DNA of 40,241 nt from Basidiobolus meristosporus CBS 931.73 (GCA_002104905.1 MCFE01000744.1:1-40241); one strand, 5' to 3'; shown: positions 20,720 to 31,958, numbered from the stretch's first letter. Numbers and translations: made by a program. Notes: a model not told the origin generated them from the letters alone.

Positions 20720-22330
20720 AACTACTGATGAACAGTTACTTGTAACTGTTAAGGAGAGTGCAAGTAACCAAAGTAATGAATGGTATAGGGACTCTGGAGC
20801 CTCACGGCATATTTGTGGTATTAAGGAGTGGTTCAACCACTTTAAGACTATTCCCTCAAGAAAGGTTTATCTGGGAGATAACTTTGCTCTGGAAGCTACT
20901 GCAAGTGGGTCTATACAACTAAATATGAGCAATAACTCAGGGCAACAACAGCAAGACTCACTGACATACTCCATGTACGTGTAGTAGCTAAGAACTTACT
21001 CTCAGTCAGTGAGGCAACTGCTTAGGTACTGAAACTTGTTGTTACTAAGATGAGCTGCTCAATATTGAATGAGAATGAACAAAAATTAGCTTTGGGATTC
21101 AAAGATCACAATATGAACAAGCTACAATGCAAGATTGTTGAACTTGAGTATGTCAACATTTCTGAAACTGATGACACTAACTGGGTGACATGGCATAGGA
21201 GGCTAGGACACCTTGGAGAACAGAAAATGAGCCAATTGGTGCAGAATCAGCTTGTTTTAGGCCTAAAATACTCAGTTCCAATCAAACTGGATGTTTGTAA
21301 GGGATGTCCATATGGCAGACAAGCTAGGAAACATCTTAAGAACTCAGAATGCATCAGTACCACCAAAATATTGGCTATTGTACACTCAGACCTATGTGGC
21401 CTCATGAGAACACTGTCCATTGTAGCTTAGAGATACTTTATGATACTTTTTGATGACAAAAGAAGATATACATGGGTGTACTTTCTGAAAACAAAGGATG
21501 AAGCGTTAGAAACTTTTAACCACTTCAAGAACATGACAGATACACAAGCTGGGTGTAAGTTGAAGGTGCTACAAAGTTACAATGGAGGAGAATACTGTTC
21601 AGAGGAATTTGTAAAATGCTGCTTGTGTACTGGTATACTTCAGCAGACCACAATTCCTCATACTCTACAGCAAAATGGAGTAGCAGAATGTACAAATGGA
21701 ACAATAGTAGAACTGGGTAGATCTATGCTACATGACAAGAGAATGGACTACAAGTTTTGGGCTGAATCTGTTACTACTGCAGTTTACATCAAGAACTGAT
21801 GTCAAAAAACAGCTCTGCGTGATTCTACACCCCTTGAAGCATATACAGGCAAACACTAGATCTCCAGCACCTCAAGATCATTGGCAGTGCTGTTTTTATA
21901 GCATCCCTGACAAAAAACACTCAAAGTTGGAACCAAAGTGTAGGAAACAGATCTTTCTTAGGTATTGTGAAGATACTAAAGGGTATAGAGTTTATGATGG
22001 CAAAATTCAAGAGCTGATCAAGATATCATTGGCTAGCTGCCTGATGATGCAATCAACACTAATGTGGAAAATATGTATCAAATCCAGCCAGATGCAGAAG
22101 ATACTACTACCAGGTCCAGATCAGAACAGGTTATCCCAGTCAGGAGATCTACCAGAACAAGAAATGCCCATGGATCCCGGAGGCAGACATCCAATGATCA
22201 TGAAGAAGCTTATCTTGCCTTATGTGCCCAACCTCAGAGTCTGGAACAGGCAATGCAAAGTTCAGATGCTACCATGTGGCAACAAGCAATGCAGGAGGAG
22301 TACCAATCACTGATCAATGCAAAAATGTAG
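20720..22330 (+). pseudogene. Copia C protease, integrase and linker
   Basis: The protease has an intact-looking DSGAS motif (20790-20804, in WYRDSGASRHICG). The GAG-pre-integrase zinc motif HRRLGHLGEQK plus CKGCPYGRQ follows at 21190-21330. The integrase core runs from IVHSDLCG (first Asp, near 21380) through a second part at 21440-21799 with LQSYNGGEYCSEEF and NGVAECTNGTIVELGRSML (Glu). A stop breaks the core at 21428-21430 and another follows YIKN near 21799. The linker to RT is in 22064-22330. Fragmented and inactive, but all domains are identifiable. Confidence 0.87.
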
Positions 22331-23773
22331 GTACTGGTAGATTTACCAAATTGGGGAAAGCCAATAGGATGTAGATGGGTCTACAAGATTGAGATAACCT
22401 CCAATGGTGCTGTTGATATGTACAAGGCTAGATTGGTGGCTAAAGGCTACTTCCAGATCCAGGGACTAGACTTTAAGGAAATATTTGCTCTGGTTGCCAA
22501 GTTCAACTTCATTAGGACAGTTCTAGCCCTGGCAGCTGCACAAAGTCTAGATCTACACCAAATGGAAGTCAAAATAGCCTTACCAAGTGGGGATTTGCAA
22601 GAAACTATATATATAGAGCAACCAGAAGGTTTCACACATCCAAAAGACCCCCATAAGGTGTGCAAACTGAGAGAATTGCTGTATGGGCTTAAGCAGGCAC
22701 CTAGAGCATGGTATACAAAGATTGACACATATCTGGAGGAAATTGGGTTCTCTCGTAGCACTGCATATCACAGTATATATTTGAAACACCTCAAAAGGTG
22801 TGATCATCCTAGTTATCTATGTGGATGACCTAATTATAGCTACAAGTGACCAAGAGGCACTTAAACAGACAAAATCAGATCTTTTCAACAAGTTTGAGAT
22901 GAAAGATTTTGAAAAATTGAGATATTTTCTTGAAATTGAGGTCAACTTTGGCATACCTATGCAGAAAATTGTGCTGAATCAGTCTATGTACATCAGGGAC
23001 ACTCTTAGACGCTTCAAAATAGAAAAATTGCAAATCTGCAGCTACTCCTATGGACAATTACCTCAAATTAAGCAAATTTCAGCTAGTATAGATGAAAATA
23101 GCTCCAATATGGACCAAAGCTTTCTCTATATATCAGTGGTTGGTAGCCTAATGTACTTGATGGTGTCTACACCTCCAGATATTGCAGTGGCAGTTGGAAT
23201 AGTAAGTTGACTCATGCAGAATTATGAATCAGATCAAATAGCAGCACTTAAGCGCATTTGCAGATATCTACAAGGTACCATAAATATGGTACTGGAATAC
23301 TCTGGAGCAGCTAATAGGCAAAAATTTGATGGATATTATGATTCAGATTGGTGTGAGTATCTGATTGACAGGCCCTCTACCACAGGCTATGTATTACTTT
23401 ATGCTGGTGCAGCTATTACTTGGAATTGCAAGAAACAGCCAAATGTGGCCCTATCTATAACTGAAGCAGAATATATGGCTGCATGTCATGCAACTATGGG
23501 GGCTATGTGGCTACAAAAATTATTCAAAGGCTTAGGTTTTAATCAGATGAACCAGCATGTATTTACAAGGATAATCAAAGTTATATTTCATTTGCTAGAA
23601 ATCCTACTATTTAGGCCAGCACTAAGCACATTGATGTAAAGCATCACTTTGTGAGGGAAGCTGTAGATAATAACTTAGTAGAGTTAGTGTACTGCCCAAC
23701 TAACAAAATAGTGGCAGATATATTGACAAAACCACTAGCTAGGCCACAATATGAGAATCTCAGGGAGGAGTAA
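22331..23773 (+). pseudogene. Copia C reverse transcriptase and RNase H
   Basis: RT begins with CRWVYKIEITSNGAVDMYKA. The frame at 22418-22828 contains ELLYGLKQAPRAWY, and the next frame (22800-23210) has the catalytic YVDD at 22818-22829, still intact. RNase H at 23214-23639 shows YDSDW, RPSTTGYVLL, ITWNCKKQPNVALSITEAEYMA and a later KHIDVKHHF-like block after a frameshift near 23570. The end LTKPLARPQYENLREE and TAA at 23771-23773 precede the polypurine tract. Frameshifts at about 22800 and 23210 inactivate it. Confidence 0.88.
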
Positions 23774-23794
23774 GGATTAAGAAATTATTTAGTT

Positions 23795-23803
23795 GAGGGG
23801 GAG
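23795..23803 (+). promoter_or_regulatory. Polypurine tract of copia C
   Basis: GAGGGGGAG lies directly before the 3' LTR start TGCTGAAATATTGG. The same run precedes the LTRs of copia B and copia A. Confidence 0.85.
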
Positions 23804-24172
23804 TGCTGAAATATTGGACTGATTGGTATCATTCTGTAGCTAAGAATTTACTTAACAATTCTGGACTAGTCTTGGTCACTGTGGGACTAATTTACAGCTC
23901 TAACTTTGCCACTTTCTTCAGATCTATGATCTTATGATTATTCCTCTATAGTCAGGATCAAATTAGCACTAATACTAACTATTAAGTACTAACCCTGAAA
24001 CTGTTACAGAATGCTCCTGAATATGGAGAAGCCCTCCTTACTTAGTGTTACTGCTGTATTACTTCTTCAAAGGTATAAAAACTGAGCTTCTTCATCAATA
24101 AACAACAGTTCAACTATTATCACTATTTCTTGTTAAGTTCCTTTTATCCAAATCACTTCTTAAATTGCCACA
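23804..24172 (+). repeat. Copia C 3' LTR (369 bp)
   Basis: It runs from TGCTGAAATATTGG to AAATTGCCACA and matches the 5' LTR over its full length. After it the interrupted copia B RT resumes. Confidence 0.92.
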
Positions 24173-24759
24173 GTTCAGACCTAGGAAATTATTGTATGGG
24201 CTTAAGCAGGCACTTAAAGCATGGTATAACAAGATTGACACATATTTACAGGATATTGGGTTTTCTCACAGCACTGCAGATCACAGTATATATGTGAAAC
24301 AGCTGAGAAAAGGTGTGATCATCATAGTTCTTTATGTGGGCAACCTAATAAAAGCTAAAAGTGACCAAGAGGTACTTAAACAGACAAAATTACATCTCTT
24401 CAACAGGCTTGAGATGAAAGCTCTTGCAAAAATGAGCTACCTTCTTGGAAAAGATGCCAAGTTTGACATACCTACATAAAATATTATGCTGAATCAGTCT
24501 AAAAACATCAGGGACATTTTCAAATGCTTTAAGGTAGAGTATGCCAGCTTGCAGCTACCGCAATGGACAATATCCAAAAACTGAGCAAATCTCAGCCAAT
24601 TTTGGGTCTTTAAGGCTCAAATATGGATCAAAACTTTCCCTATCGGTCAATGTTTAGTGGCTGAATGTAATTGATGGTGTTTACGGGTCAAGATAGTGAA
24701 GTGGCAACTTGAACAGTCAGTCAATTAATGCAAAACTCTGGATCAGATCAGATTACCGC
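24173..24759 (+). pseudogene. Copia B RT, right part
   Basis: It continues the RT that stops at 19542. The frame up to 24479 shows RKLLYGLKQALKAWYNKIDT and DHSIYVKQL. The YVDD box has become YVGN, so catalysis is lost. The DNA continues through the RT-RNase H connection to GATCAGATCAGATTACCGC, where a 1071-bp solo LTR interrupts it. The reading resumes at 25831. Confidence 0.85.
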
Positions 24760-25834
24760 TGTGGTGATGTATAAGTCCAAGGGAGAGATACATCCAATAC
24801 TTCTCAAGTGTTTTGTGTGTGGGGTGTTCACTGGGTGCAACAACCTCTGGCAAAAGCTTGCTAGGAATACTTGGGTTCTGTCTCTAATCTAATGTGAAGG
24901 GGAATAAAGCCACAAGCTTGTCAAGGGAAAACTATTGAGTTACAATCCCCAACTTAGTAGGTGTCTTAACAAAAGTATGTGCTGGGTTCAGCATCCTTTG
25001 AGATGACAATGTACTAAAGCTTCCAAAGTCAAAACAACTGTAAACTCCACCAGCAGGAACTTCATAAGAATGCAGCTGTGGTCAATAGTTACAAAGACAG
25101 AAAAGTATCTTTGCCTGTACCAGAACAAACTTGGGAAAGAATCAAATATAATAAAAGATACCTACTCTGAGTATTCCTCACAAGTAGTGCCTCCAAGGTC
25201 AGTTGGCTGTCAGCACGGTTTCCTGGGAGTGTCCTGCGGTCTGGGGTTGGAAGTTCAGGTACCATCAGGTAGCAGTGATCACACTAATCAACAAGTCGGT
25301 ATATTGATAAAAGGGATGATGATTTATTGTTGAGGGATAGCCTCCCTTATATACTTTTCTCACTGGCTAAGTGATTACTAATCATGGTGCTCCAGAAGGT
25401 TCCGGATATCAATAGAAATCTTAATGACATCAGAATGACCTAAGAATGTTCTAAGTAGGTGCCAGAAGGTTCTAAGAGGCACAACACATCCAACCAATCA
25501 GGAATCAGTATTCTGAAACCTGTGTAACATGGGGATACCATATATGGTATGGAAATGGTAGGGATGGTGTCATGGGTTGATCATGTGTCACGGGTACTGG
25601 CACGGGTACTTGCCTAATATAGAAGCACTTATAGCTAGTAATCTTACATAGAGTGAGGGGTAACTTATGCAATAAGGTAAGCAGGTGTGATAGTCAACCG
25701 GCTTGTGGGATAGTAATGATTGGGTAAGACAAATGGGATAAAACTGAAATAAGTGTAGTAGAGATATAGGGAAGTAGAAAATAGGGGGATGAGCACATCT
25801 GTCAGTGGGTGTCACTGTCACCCCACTACACCGC
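24756..25834 (-). repeat. Solo LTR of gypsy-3 family (1071 bp) in copia B
   Basis: The LTR is 24760-25830, with ends TGTGGTGATG and CCCACTACA. It has the same length as, and about 96 percent identity (by eye) to, the gypsy-3 LTR at 36138-37208. It is flanked by CCGC on both sides (24756-24759, 25831-25834), or ACCGC if the final A is shared. The copia RNase H reading is restored when it is removed. No gypsy internal sequence accompanies it. Confidence 0.92.
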
Positions 25835-25992
25835 AGTCAAATGGGTTTTCAAATATCCACAAGGTACCGTCAGTATGGTATTGCCCAATTGACTAAATGG
25901 TGGTAGTTACACTGACAAAACTACCGGCTAGACCACAGTTTGAAAATCTCAGTGAGGAATTTGGATTAAGAAGTTATTTAGTTGAGGGGGAG
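25831..25992 (+). pseudogene. Copia B RNase H end and polypurine tract
   Basis: DNA matching the C-terminal end of copia pol. It includes the segment for the CRYLQGTI-like block and the last block (ttgacaaaactaccggctagacc, matching the LTKPLARPQ part). It runs to the polypurine tract GAGGGGGAG (25984-25992). Much of RNase H between these blocks is deleted. Confidence 0.78.
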
Positions 25993-26359
25993 TGTAGAAA
26001 TATAGGACTACTTGGTATCACTCAGCAGCTGAAAATTTATTAACATTTCTGGCCCAGTCTTGGTCACTGTAGGACTAACTCACAGCCCTAACTTTGGCTC
26101 TTTTGTCAGATCTATGATCCTATAATCATTCCCTTGTAGTCAAGGTAAAATAAGCACTTTTTTCAAACAATATATACCAACACTGAAACTGTTACAGAAT
26201 GCTCCTGAGTGTTGAAGAACACTCTATACTTAGTGTACAATTGAACAGCTTCTACAAAGGTATAAATACTGAGTTTCCTTGTGAAGAAACAATAGTTCAA
26301 CCAATATCACTATTTCTTGATAACTTCCTTGTATCAAAATCACTTCTTAAGTTACAACA
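25993..26359 (+). repeat. Copia B 3' LTR (367 bp)
   Basis: It runs from TGTAGAAATATAGGAC to GTTACAACA, follows a polypurine tract and carries TATAAATA near 26262. On its right the gypsy-2 gag begins. Confidence 0.9.
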
Positions 26360-26368
26360 AATGATGGC

Positions 26369-27427
26369 TTGCTGATAGCTTGTGCACCAAGCAGCCTTTA
26401 CAGCAATGCCCTGAATCACCAGCAGACATCACTAAGAAGGGAGCTGAAGACATTCAGACAGAAATTAGTGTTTCAAGAATACATCTATTGGTATAGATAC
26501 CTACTTAGAAAGTTTGGCAGAATGGACCCCCTGGATCAGGTGGATTACTTTATTGATGGATTGAAAGAAGGAACTTGCAAAGAAGTGAGTTATTGAAGAA
26601 CTTGGACTATTGAAGAATCCATCAACATTGCCATTGACTATGACTCAGCTATGTTTGAAGTTGGAAAGCCCACAATGAGTAATCAGAGAGGCTACAATTG
26701 CTACAAAAGAAGACAATCCAAAGCAGGGCCAATGGAAATAGACACTACACAGAAGAATCCTACCTCAGAAGAATGTAAGAAGAAAGGACTATGCTTTGAT
26801 TGCCACCAGCACCAGGACCTTTGCTCTTATTGAAGCCCTTTAGCAAAGTAACATGGGGGATGAAGTTGAAGACAACTCAGAATTCACCTTCTGCCTGACC
26901 AAAGAATACTTATCCCAAGTGACCACAGACTCAGGAAAGCTCTAATACTTGAGTAGAGCAATCAATGGAGTACCTGCCAAGATTACAATTGACTCAGTAG
27001 CATCACATGAGTACATGTCAGAGCAAATGCCTTGAGAGCTGGAGTCAACTTGAAATCAACTCAATCAGCTTCAGTCTCAACAGTCAATGGGAACTCTGAC
27101 ATAATCAACTATATCACTTGGCCAGTAAGAATCAAAATAAATGACTAAAAAGTATACCTACAGGTCAACATATTTGGAAAACTGCAAATTTGACCTGGTT
27201 CTTGGACACACAAGCCTATCAAATGTAATCCATCAATCAGTTGGAGTACCCATGCAACTCAGATCCAAAAAAGACAATCAAACCCATGAGCAACTAACTG
27301 CCAGACTGGAATTCAACTTGGTCATTTCCAGTGTGTTAGATATAAGTGAGCTTAGCAAGACACAGTTCTGTACAGCACTGAGGAAAGTTGCACCAATGTT
27401 ACTCATTGCAGTATTACAAGATGACAA
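26369..27427 (+). pseudogene. gypsy-2 gag C-terminus and protease
   Basis: The gag block MDPLDQVDYFIDGLKEGTCK matches gypsy-1. The frame at 26651-26833 includes KPTMSNQRGYNCY, PMEIDTTQKNPTSEE and the first half of a zinc knuckle (CFDCHQHQ). A deletion after the knuckle start removes the last His and Cys. The protease follows at about 26880-27440; the DSG-type motif reads DSVAS near 26990. Several stops and frameshifts occur. Confidence 0.82.
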
Positions 27428-27801
27428 TGTTGCAATTTAAGAAGTGATTTGGATATAAGGAACTTATCAAGAAATAATGATAATAGTTGAAGTGTTGTGT
27501 GTTAATAAAGAAGCTCAGTATTTATACCTTTGTGGAAGTAATACAGCTGTAACACTAAGTAAGGAGGGTTTCTCAATATCCAGGAGCATTCTGTAACAGT
27601 TTCAGGGTTAGTACATAATGTTTAGTAATGGTGCTAATTTGATCCTGACTATAAGGGAATAATCATAAGATCATAGATCTGAAGAAAGTGGCAAAGTTAG
27701 AGCTGTAAATTAGTCCCACTGTGACCAAGACTAATCCAGAATTGTCAAGTAAATTTTTAGCTGCAGAATGATACCAAACAATCTAATATTTCAACAGACA
27801 C
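27423..27801 (-). repeat. Solo copia LTR (369 bp) inside gypsy-2
   Basis: The LTR is 27428-27796 (TGTTGCAATTTAAG to ATATTTCAACA, minus orientation). The flanks GACAA (27423-27427) and GACAC (27797-27801) are a 5-bp duplication with one mismatch. Removing it joins the gypsy protease-RT linker as seen uninterrupted in gypsy-1 near 4600-4630. Confidence 0.9.
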
Positions 27802-29160
27802 CTCTACTCCAGTATCTTGGAAAGTCCAGACCCTTCTGAAGGAAAATTCAAATGTGTTTCTAGAAGTGCTTGTAAGCCTACCACCTATCAGATACATGGC
27901 TTATGCCATTGAAACAGGAGATAGCCCCTAGTATGCCAAGCATCTTGCATGATGGGTCCAATGGAGTAGGAAGAGTTGAAGAGACATATGGACCAACTAC
28001 TGGAGCAAGAAAATGTCAGGGCCAGCAAGTTACCTTGGGAGCACTAGTGCTTTTTATGAAGAAGAAGGATGGATCACTTGTGATGTGCATTTACTACTGA
28101 GCCCTTAACTTAGTTTCTATCAGAAGAGGTGCCCCTTATACTGGATTAATGAGTTTTTGGACCAACTCACTGCAGCCACCATATTCAGTAAGATTGACCT
28201 CATGTCAGGATACAGCCAGAATTGAGTGAAAGCAGAAGATATCCCTGAGAGAGCATTGAGGATCAGACATGGACATTACAAGTACTGGTCATGAGTTTTG
28301 GCCTCACAAATTCTCCTCCAACACTCATGATCTTAATGCAAAACATCTTCTAGGAGTACTTAGACAAGTCTGCGGTGATCTACCTGGATGACATATTGAT
28401 ATAAAACTACATAGAAGAAGACTACATGGTGCACTTTAAAAAGGTCTTAAAGAAGCTAAGAGAGAACAGGCTATATGGTATGCCAGCAAAGTGTGAATTC
28501 TTAAAGTACATGTTGAGTATCTAGGATACATAGTGACTTACACTGGAGTAAACTAAGACCCCAAGTAAGTGCAAGTGATTAAGAATCTGAAGCAGCCCCA
28601 TAGCATTTCAGAGCACAGATTATTTCTTGAAGTGGTGTCTGGTTATCTGAGATTTATCAAGTCCTTTGCAATTATAGCAGCCCCATTAACTGATATCCTC
28701 AGGAAAGACAACACCTTGAAGTGGGACATTGCCTGTGAGACTGCATTTCAGACACTCAACAATGAGCTTGCCAAGCTGCCAAGCTTCAGAAAGAACTTCA
28801 CCAGTGCTTCATAATAGTCAACTGGTAGAGAGCTGAGCCAAAAAAATGAGGAAAATGAATACCCAGTTGCTTTCAAATCCAAGAAACTGAACTCAGCAAA
28901 ACAAAACAATCCAGTACATGAGAAGGGGATGCTTGCCATAATACACTGCATAAAGATATTGGGATACCATAATCAAGAAATCAAGTGCACTGTGAAGACT
29001 GATTGTGCCTCACTTTCATATATATTTACTCAGATAGTGCTATACAGAAGTATGACAAGATGGAGTGAAAACACTCAGCAACTTGACCTGGAGATTGTCT
29101 ACTGCCATGGGAAAAATCAACAGTTACTGAACCCTAACAAGACTGGAAAAAGTTGCACAT
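27797..29160 (+). pseudogene. gypsy-2 reverse transcriptase and RNase H
   Basis: RT sequence with the block ALVLFMKKKDGSLVMCIYY (27903-28100 frame). Beyond a frameshift comes a catalytic YLDD at 28381-28392, intact, followed by a stop two codons later. RNase H and the connection are at 28569-28814 (VSGYLRFIKSFAIIAAPLTD, FQTLNNELAKLPS) and 28929-29162 (MLAIIHCIK, VKTDCASLSYIFTQ). It is better preserved than gypsy-1 at the catalytic box but has multiple stops. Confidence 0.85.
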
Positions 29161-29654
29161 GAATCTGATTGGCCCAGCCTGTTATTAAGGTACTTTCCTA
29201 ACAAGGAGGATAAAGATATCAAGGAGATTATCCCAGATGTAGCCAGCAAGTATGGAGTACAGGCTGAGACCATTGATCAATTTGCTGATGGAAGCCTGTT
29301 ACCTCTTCCCACTGTGTTTCTTGCATGGATTCAATAACAAGCTACACAATGAATATGGACATCTTAGAAAAGAAGGAACCTATAGACTTGTAAAAGCTAG
29401 AGGATAATAGCTTTGAATGAAACAAGATATTGAGAAGCTAGAGAAAATATGGCCAAGTTGCTAAAGCAACTAATCTTAGCCACAGAGAATTGCTTAACTT
29501 TCTCCCTTGGAGCCAGGAAGAACGTTTGAAAGATGGAGAATTTACTTTATTGAAAGACTGCGCAATACTAAAAAATGCAACAGGTAGACTCTTGTAGCAA
29601 TTGACCACGCCACAAAATGGCCAGTGGCAAGAGCTGTACCAGTAGCCAGTGAGT
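29161..29654 (+). pseudogene. gypsy-2 integrase fragment
   Basis: DNA matching the integrase zinc-binding domain (HNEYGHLRKEGTYRLVKARG, then KQDIEKL) and the start of the catalytic core (LVAIDHATKWPVARAVPVASE at about 29590-29655). Stops are frequent. The rest of the core and the C-terminal domain are missing because the sequence passes into LTR remnant at about 29655. Confidence 0.8.
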
Positions 29655-29812
29655 AAGCTGGTGATGAATCAGCAGATCCTTTTGAGACAGAAATAGATGC
29701 ATAAAGTGAGATCTAATTGTGCAATTATGATAATATCAAATGAGTTGTCAGCCACAACCTACATTAGAAAATACAACTTGTCAATAATTAACCCTTATAT
29801 CAAGACTTGTAA
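29655..29812 (+). repeat. gypsy-2 3' LTR remnant
   Basis: It contains GATGAATCAGCAGATCC and ends TATCAAGACTTGTAAC, matching the gypsy-1 family LTR in the opposite orientation. The LTR start and middle are deleted. Confidence 0.75.
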
Positions 29813-30739
29813 CCATAGCCAAAAAGTGAGTGAGATCCAGTGTTTTTACTTCATAACCCATACGCATTATTTTCGTTCAAACTCCAGTGCTAAGATTTAT
29901 ATCTTTCCATAGAGAGACCTTGTGGATGTACTTATGTAATTGCAGCAAACCTGGCAAGCTCTAAGCTATTGGCCTTAATATGGAATTGATCAAAAGCTGA
30001 ATATACTTAAGAGAGATGGAGTCTATTGGTACAAATGTTTTTCACTAGAAGCATTGCATTTGCCCTTCAACACTATGCCAATACTGAAGACCAGGTTGTA
30101 CATGTGCCACTTCAAGCTAAGTTAGCCCTTTGAGATGCTGAAGAGAAGTGAGAATTTGCAAAATATTAAGTAATTTTGTTAGTCAAAAGTACTTCTTGTT
30201 TGTTCTGGTTAATATAGATATGTGTTCACAACAACCTCTATGAGAATGATGGTGATGATCCCATGAAAAGGCTTGCACAACTTCTAAGTCCTATGACTCA
30301 GAGGTATTGATCCCATCAGGACACCATGCATAGACTGCCAAGAAATAATTGAACCCCAGATTTGACAATAAACTTGGTCAAAATTTTTCATTACAACATT
30401 ACAAAGGTGGTTTTGATTGTTTCACTGCCAATTTTCTTACTTTCTGATCCTGCACACTCTATCATTTCCTATGGTTGTATGCATTAATTGGCTATTGCCT
30501 CTTTTCACACTCCTTACTTCCTAACTCATCTGTTTCTCTTACTTATCCTGCTAACAAATTGATTGATTTCTGCAGAAACTTCAGTGGTACCTCATTTGCC
30601 AATTGTATTGACCTATACAAGTCCCTATACCCTATATTAACACCAAGCTCAACCTCACAGTCAACAAGTAACTCCATTAATATCTACAACTCAATAAGTA
30701 TTTTAGCTGTAACACTCTGTTTCCATGACTTTGGCAGGA
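29813..30739. other. Unassigned decayed sequence
   Basis: Short open frames only, the longest starting at 30475 (96 codons, rich in Ser, Leu and Thr). No motif I recognise. It lies between gypsy-2 and accessory copy 3 and may be the 3' part of the Tnp2-like element on the minus strand. Confidence 0.4.
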
Positions 30740-31958
30740 GCCTTACAGCACTATGCCACTGTTGATTCACTAGTTCCAATACATCCTGGTCTTCAGCCAG
30801 CACTGCAAGGTGTAGCATCTCATCTGCCAGTCTTTGCAATAAGTCCTTGCATTATACATGGGCATTTTCTTGAGCGCTGCTCTTGAAGAAGTGCTGCAAC
30901 CACTTGGGGTGCCTGTCAATGTTCTAAAATTCCACTGAAGGCTTTGCAATAAACTTTTGGGTTCTTGATGTAGTTACTTAGCTTGCTGATGGATTTCCTC
31001 TCCATCTGCAATTGAGGATGTGCAGGCTGTAGTAGACAAGTTGCCTTTCTGTGCAAACTCTTCTACCTCACTGGTGTCAAGTTGAGCTTCCTGCACTTCA
31101 AACTCTTGGCATAGAGCTGCTTTCCTGTTTGCAATTCTTTGTTATCACGCTTTCATGTCTCTGGCTTGGGTAGATGTTTTCCCCTTTACCTTTTCCTTTA
31201 TCAATACCAGGTCTTTCACTGCTACTTTGTGTAATTACTTCTTGTATCAAACTATGTTTTCTTCTTAATAAATGCTGCTAAAGGTGTTGGCTTGCTAGAC
31301 CTCTAATAGCCTCTTGAATTTTAGCCCACTCTTTGTCATTGCACTCAATAGCTTCACAGATCTTTAGTATTGTTTAATTGTTAGGCTTTGGTATCAACAC
31401 TGCAGCTGCTACATCCCATGATGTGATAGGTTTTCTTGTAAAAAAATCATAATTCTACCTAAATTTTTACCTAACTTAGTCACTTAGATCATTACCTTCA
31501 AATCCAAGAGGATACTGCCCAAATTTCTTGTTGGGATTTACTCAGAATATTCTCATCAAAATACCAGGTACCCAGAACATGAAAATTTGCAAAGTTGTCC
31601 AAACAGCCACAAATTTGCACACATGTTGTTGGGTGAACACCACATAATCTACTTGTCCTCCCAATCACTTCCAATATCCCCAAGACTTGTACAACATTTC
31701 TATGGGTTTTATTTTTGGACACTGTTGTTGTCCTTCAAAGACTGTTTGGAGTGCCACTGTTGTTACAATAGGAAGTGGCTCAAATCTTGGATGTGACACT
31801 GAGCTACTTGAGCTCCTTCTTTTCAGCAAACATACTGCTTTCTCTACCTGGGATAATGATTGCTCTACACATATTTTCTGCCCATCCTGTTTCTGGACTA
31901 TATTCTGATTTTTGTGGCCATTGCATCTATCCTGTCAGCCACTGCATCTACCCTATGA
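30740..31958 (-). pseudogene. Accessory gene of Tnp2-like element, copy 3
   Basis: Minus-strand homologue of the accessory gene at 6980-8835 and 35343-36137. The 31697-31958 part matches the coiled-coil region (the copy 2 counterpart encodes GVVADRIGAMAQRNQ). The 31320-31436 part matches the block KTLKILEAVECNNEEW of copy 2. The 30740-31000 part matches copy 1 near 8700-8830. A 260-bp solo LTR (31437-31696) splits it. The start of the gene is not recognisable beyond 31958 and no adjacent transposase is seen on that side. Function unknown. Confidence 0.65.
31432..31701 (-). repeat. Solo LTR (260 bp) with TTTCT target duplication
   Basis: The LTR is 31437-31696; on the minus strand it runs TGTTGTACAAGTCTTGG to TTTTTTTACA. 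Perfect 5-bp repeats TTTCT flank it (31432-31436, 31697-31701). It is the same family as 6569-6917 but has lost about 85-90 internal bases that include the presumed promoter region. The uninterrupted site is seen in accessory copy 2 near 35960. Confidence 0.9.

Larger units (their letters stand above)
19543..24172 (+). mobile_element. Copia C: full-length but inactive Ty1/copia element
   Basis: A complete-length element of 4630 bp with both LTRs (19543-19910 and 23804-24172), inserted inside the RT of copia B. The flanks GTGCA (19538-19542) and GTTCA (24173-24177) look like a 5-bp target duplication with one change. Joining the flanks restores the reading of the interrupted copia RT. The LTRs differ at many positions, roughly 12-15 percent by eye, so the insertion is old. 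Confidence 0.9.
26360..29812 (+). mobile_element. Degenerate gypsy-2 element (same family as gypsy-1)
   Basis: A plus-strand gypsy element lacking its 5' LTR and the start of gag. It is split by a solo copia LTR at 27428-27796 and ends in a partly deleted 3' LTR (29655-29812). All parts align with gypsy-1 on the other strand. Confidence 0.87.

Noticed and set aside
22447-22807. Minus-strand frames of 104 and 75 codons in copia C
   Set aside because: They are shadows of the plus-strand RT, which has clear RT motifs.
30475-30765. Host gene of 96 codons
   Set aside because: Low-complexity Ser/Leu/Thr composition, no motif, and its end overlaps DNA that aligns with accessory copy 3 on the other strand.
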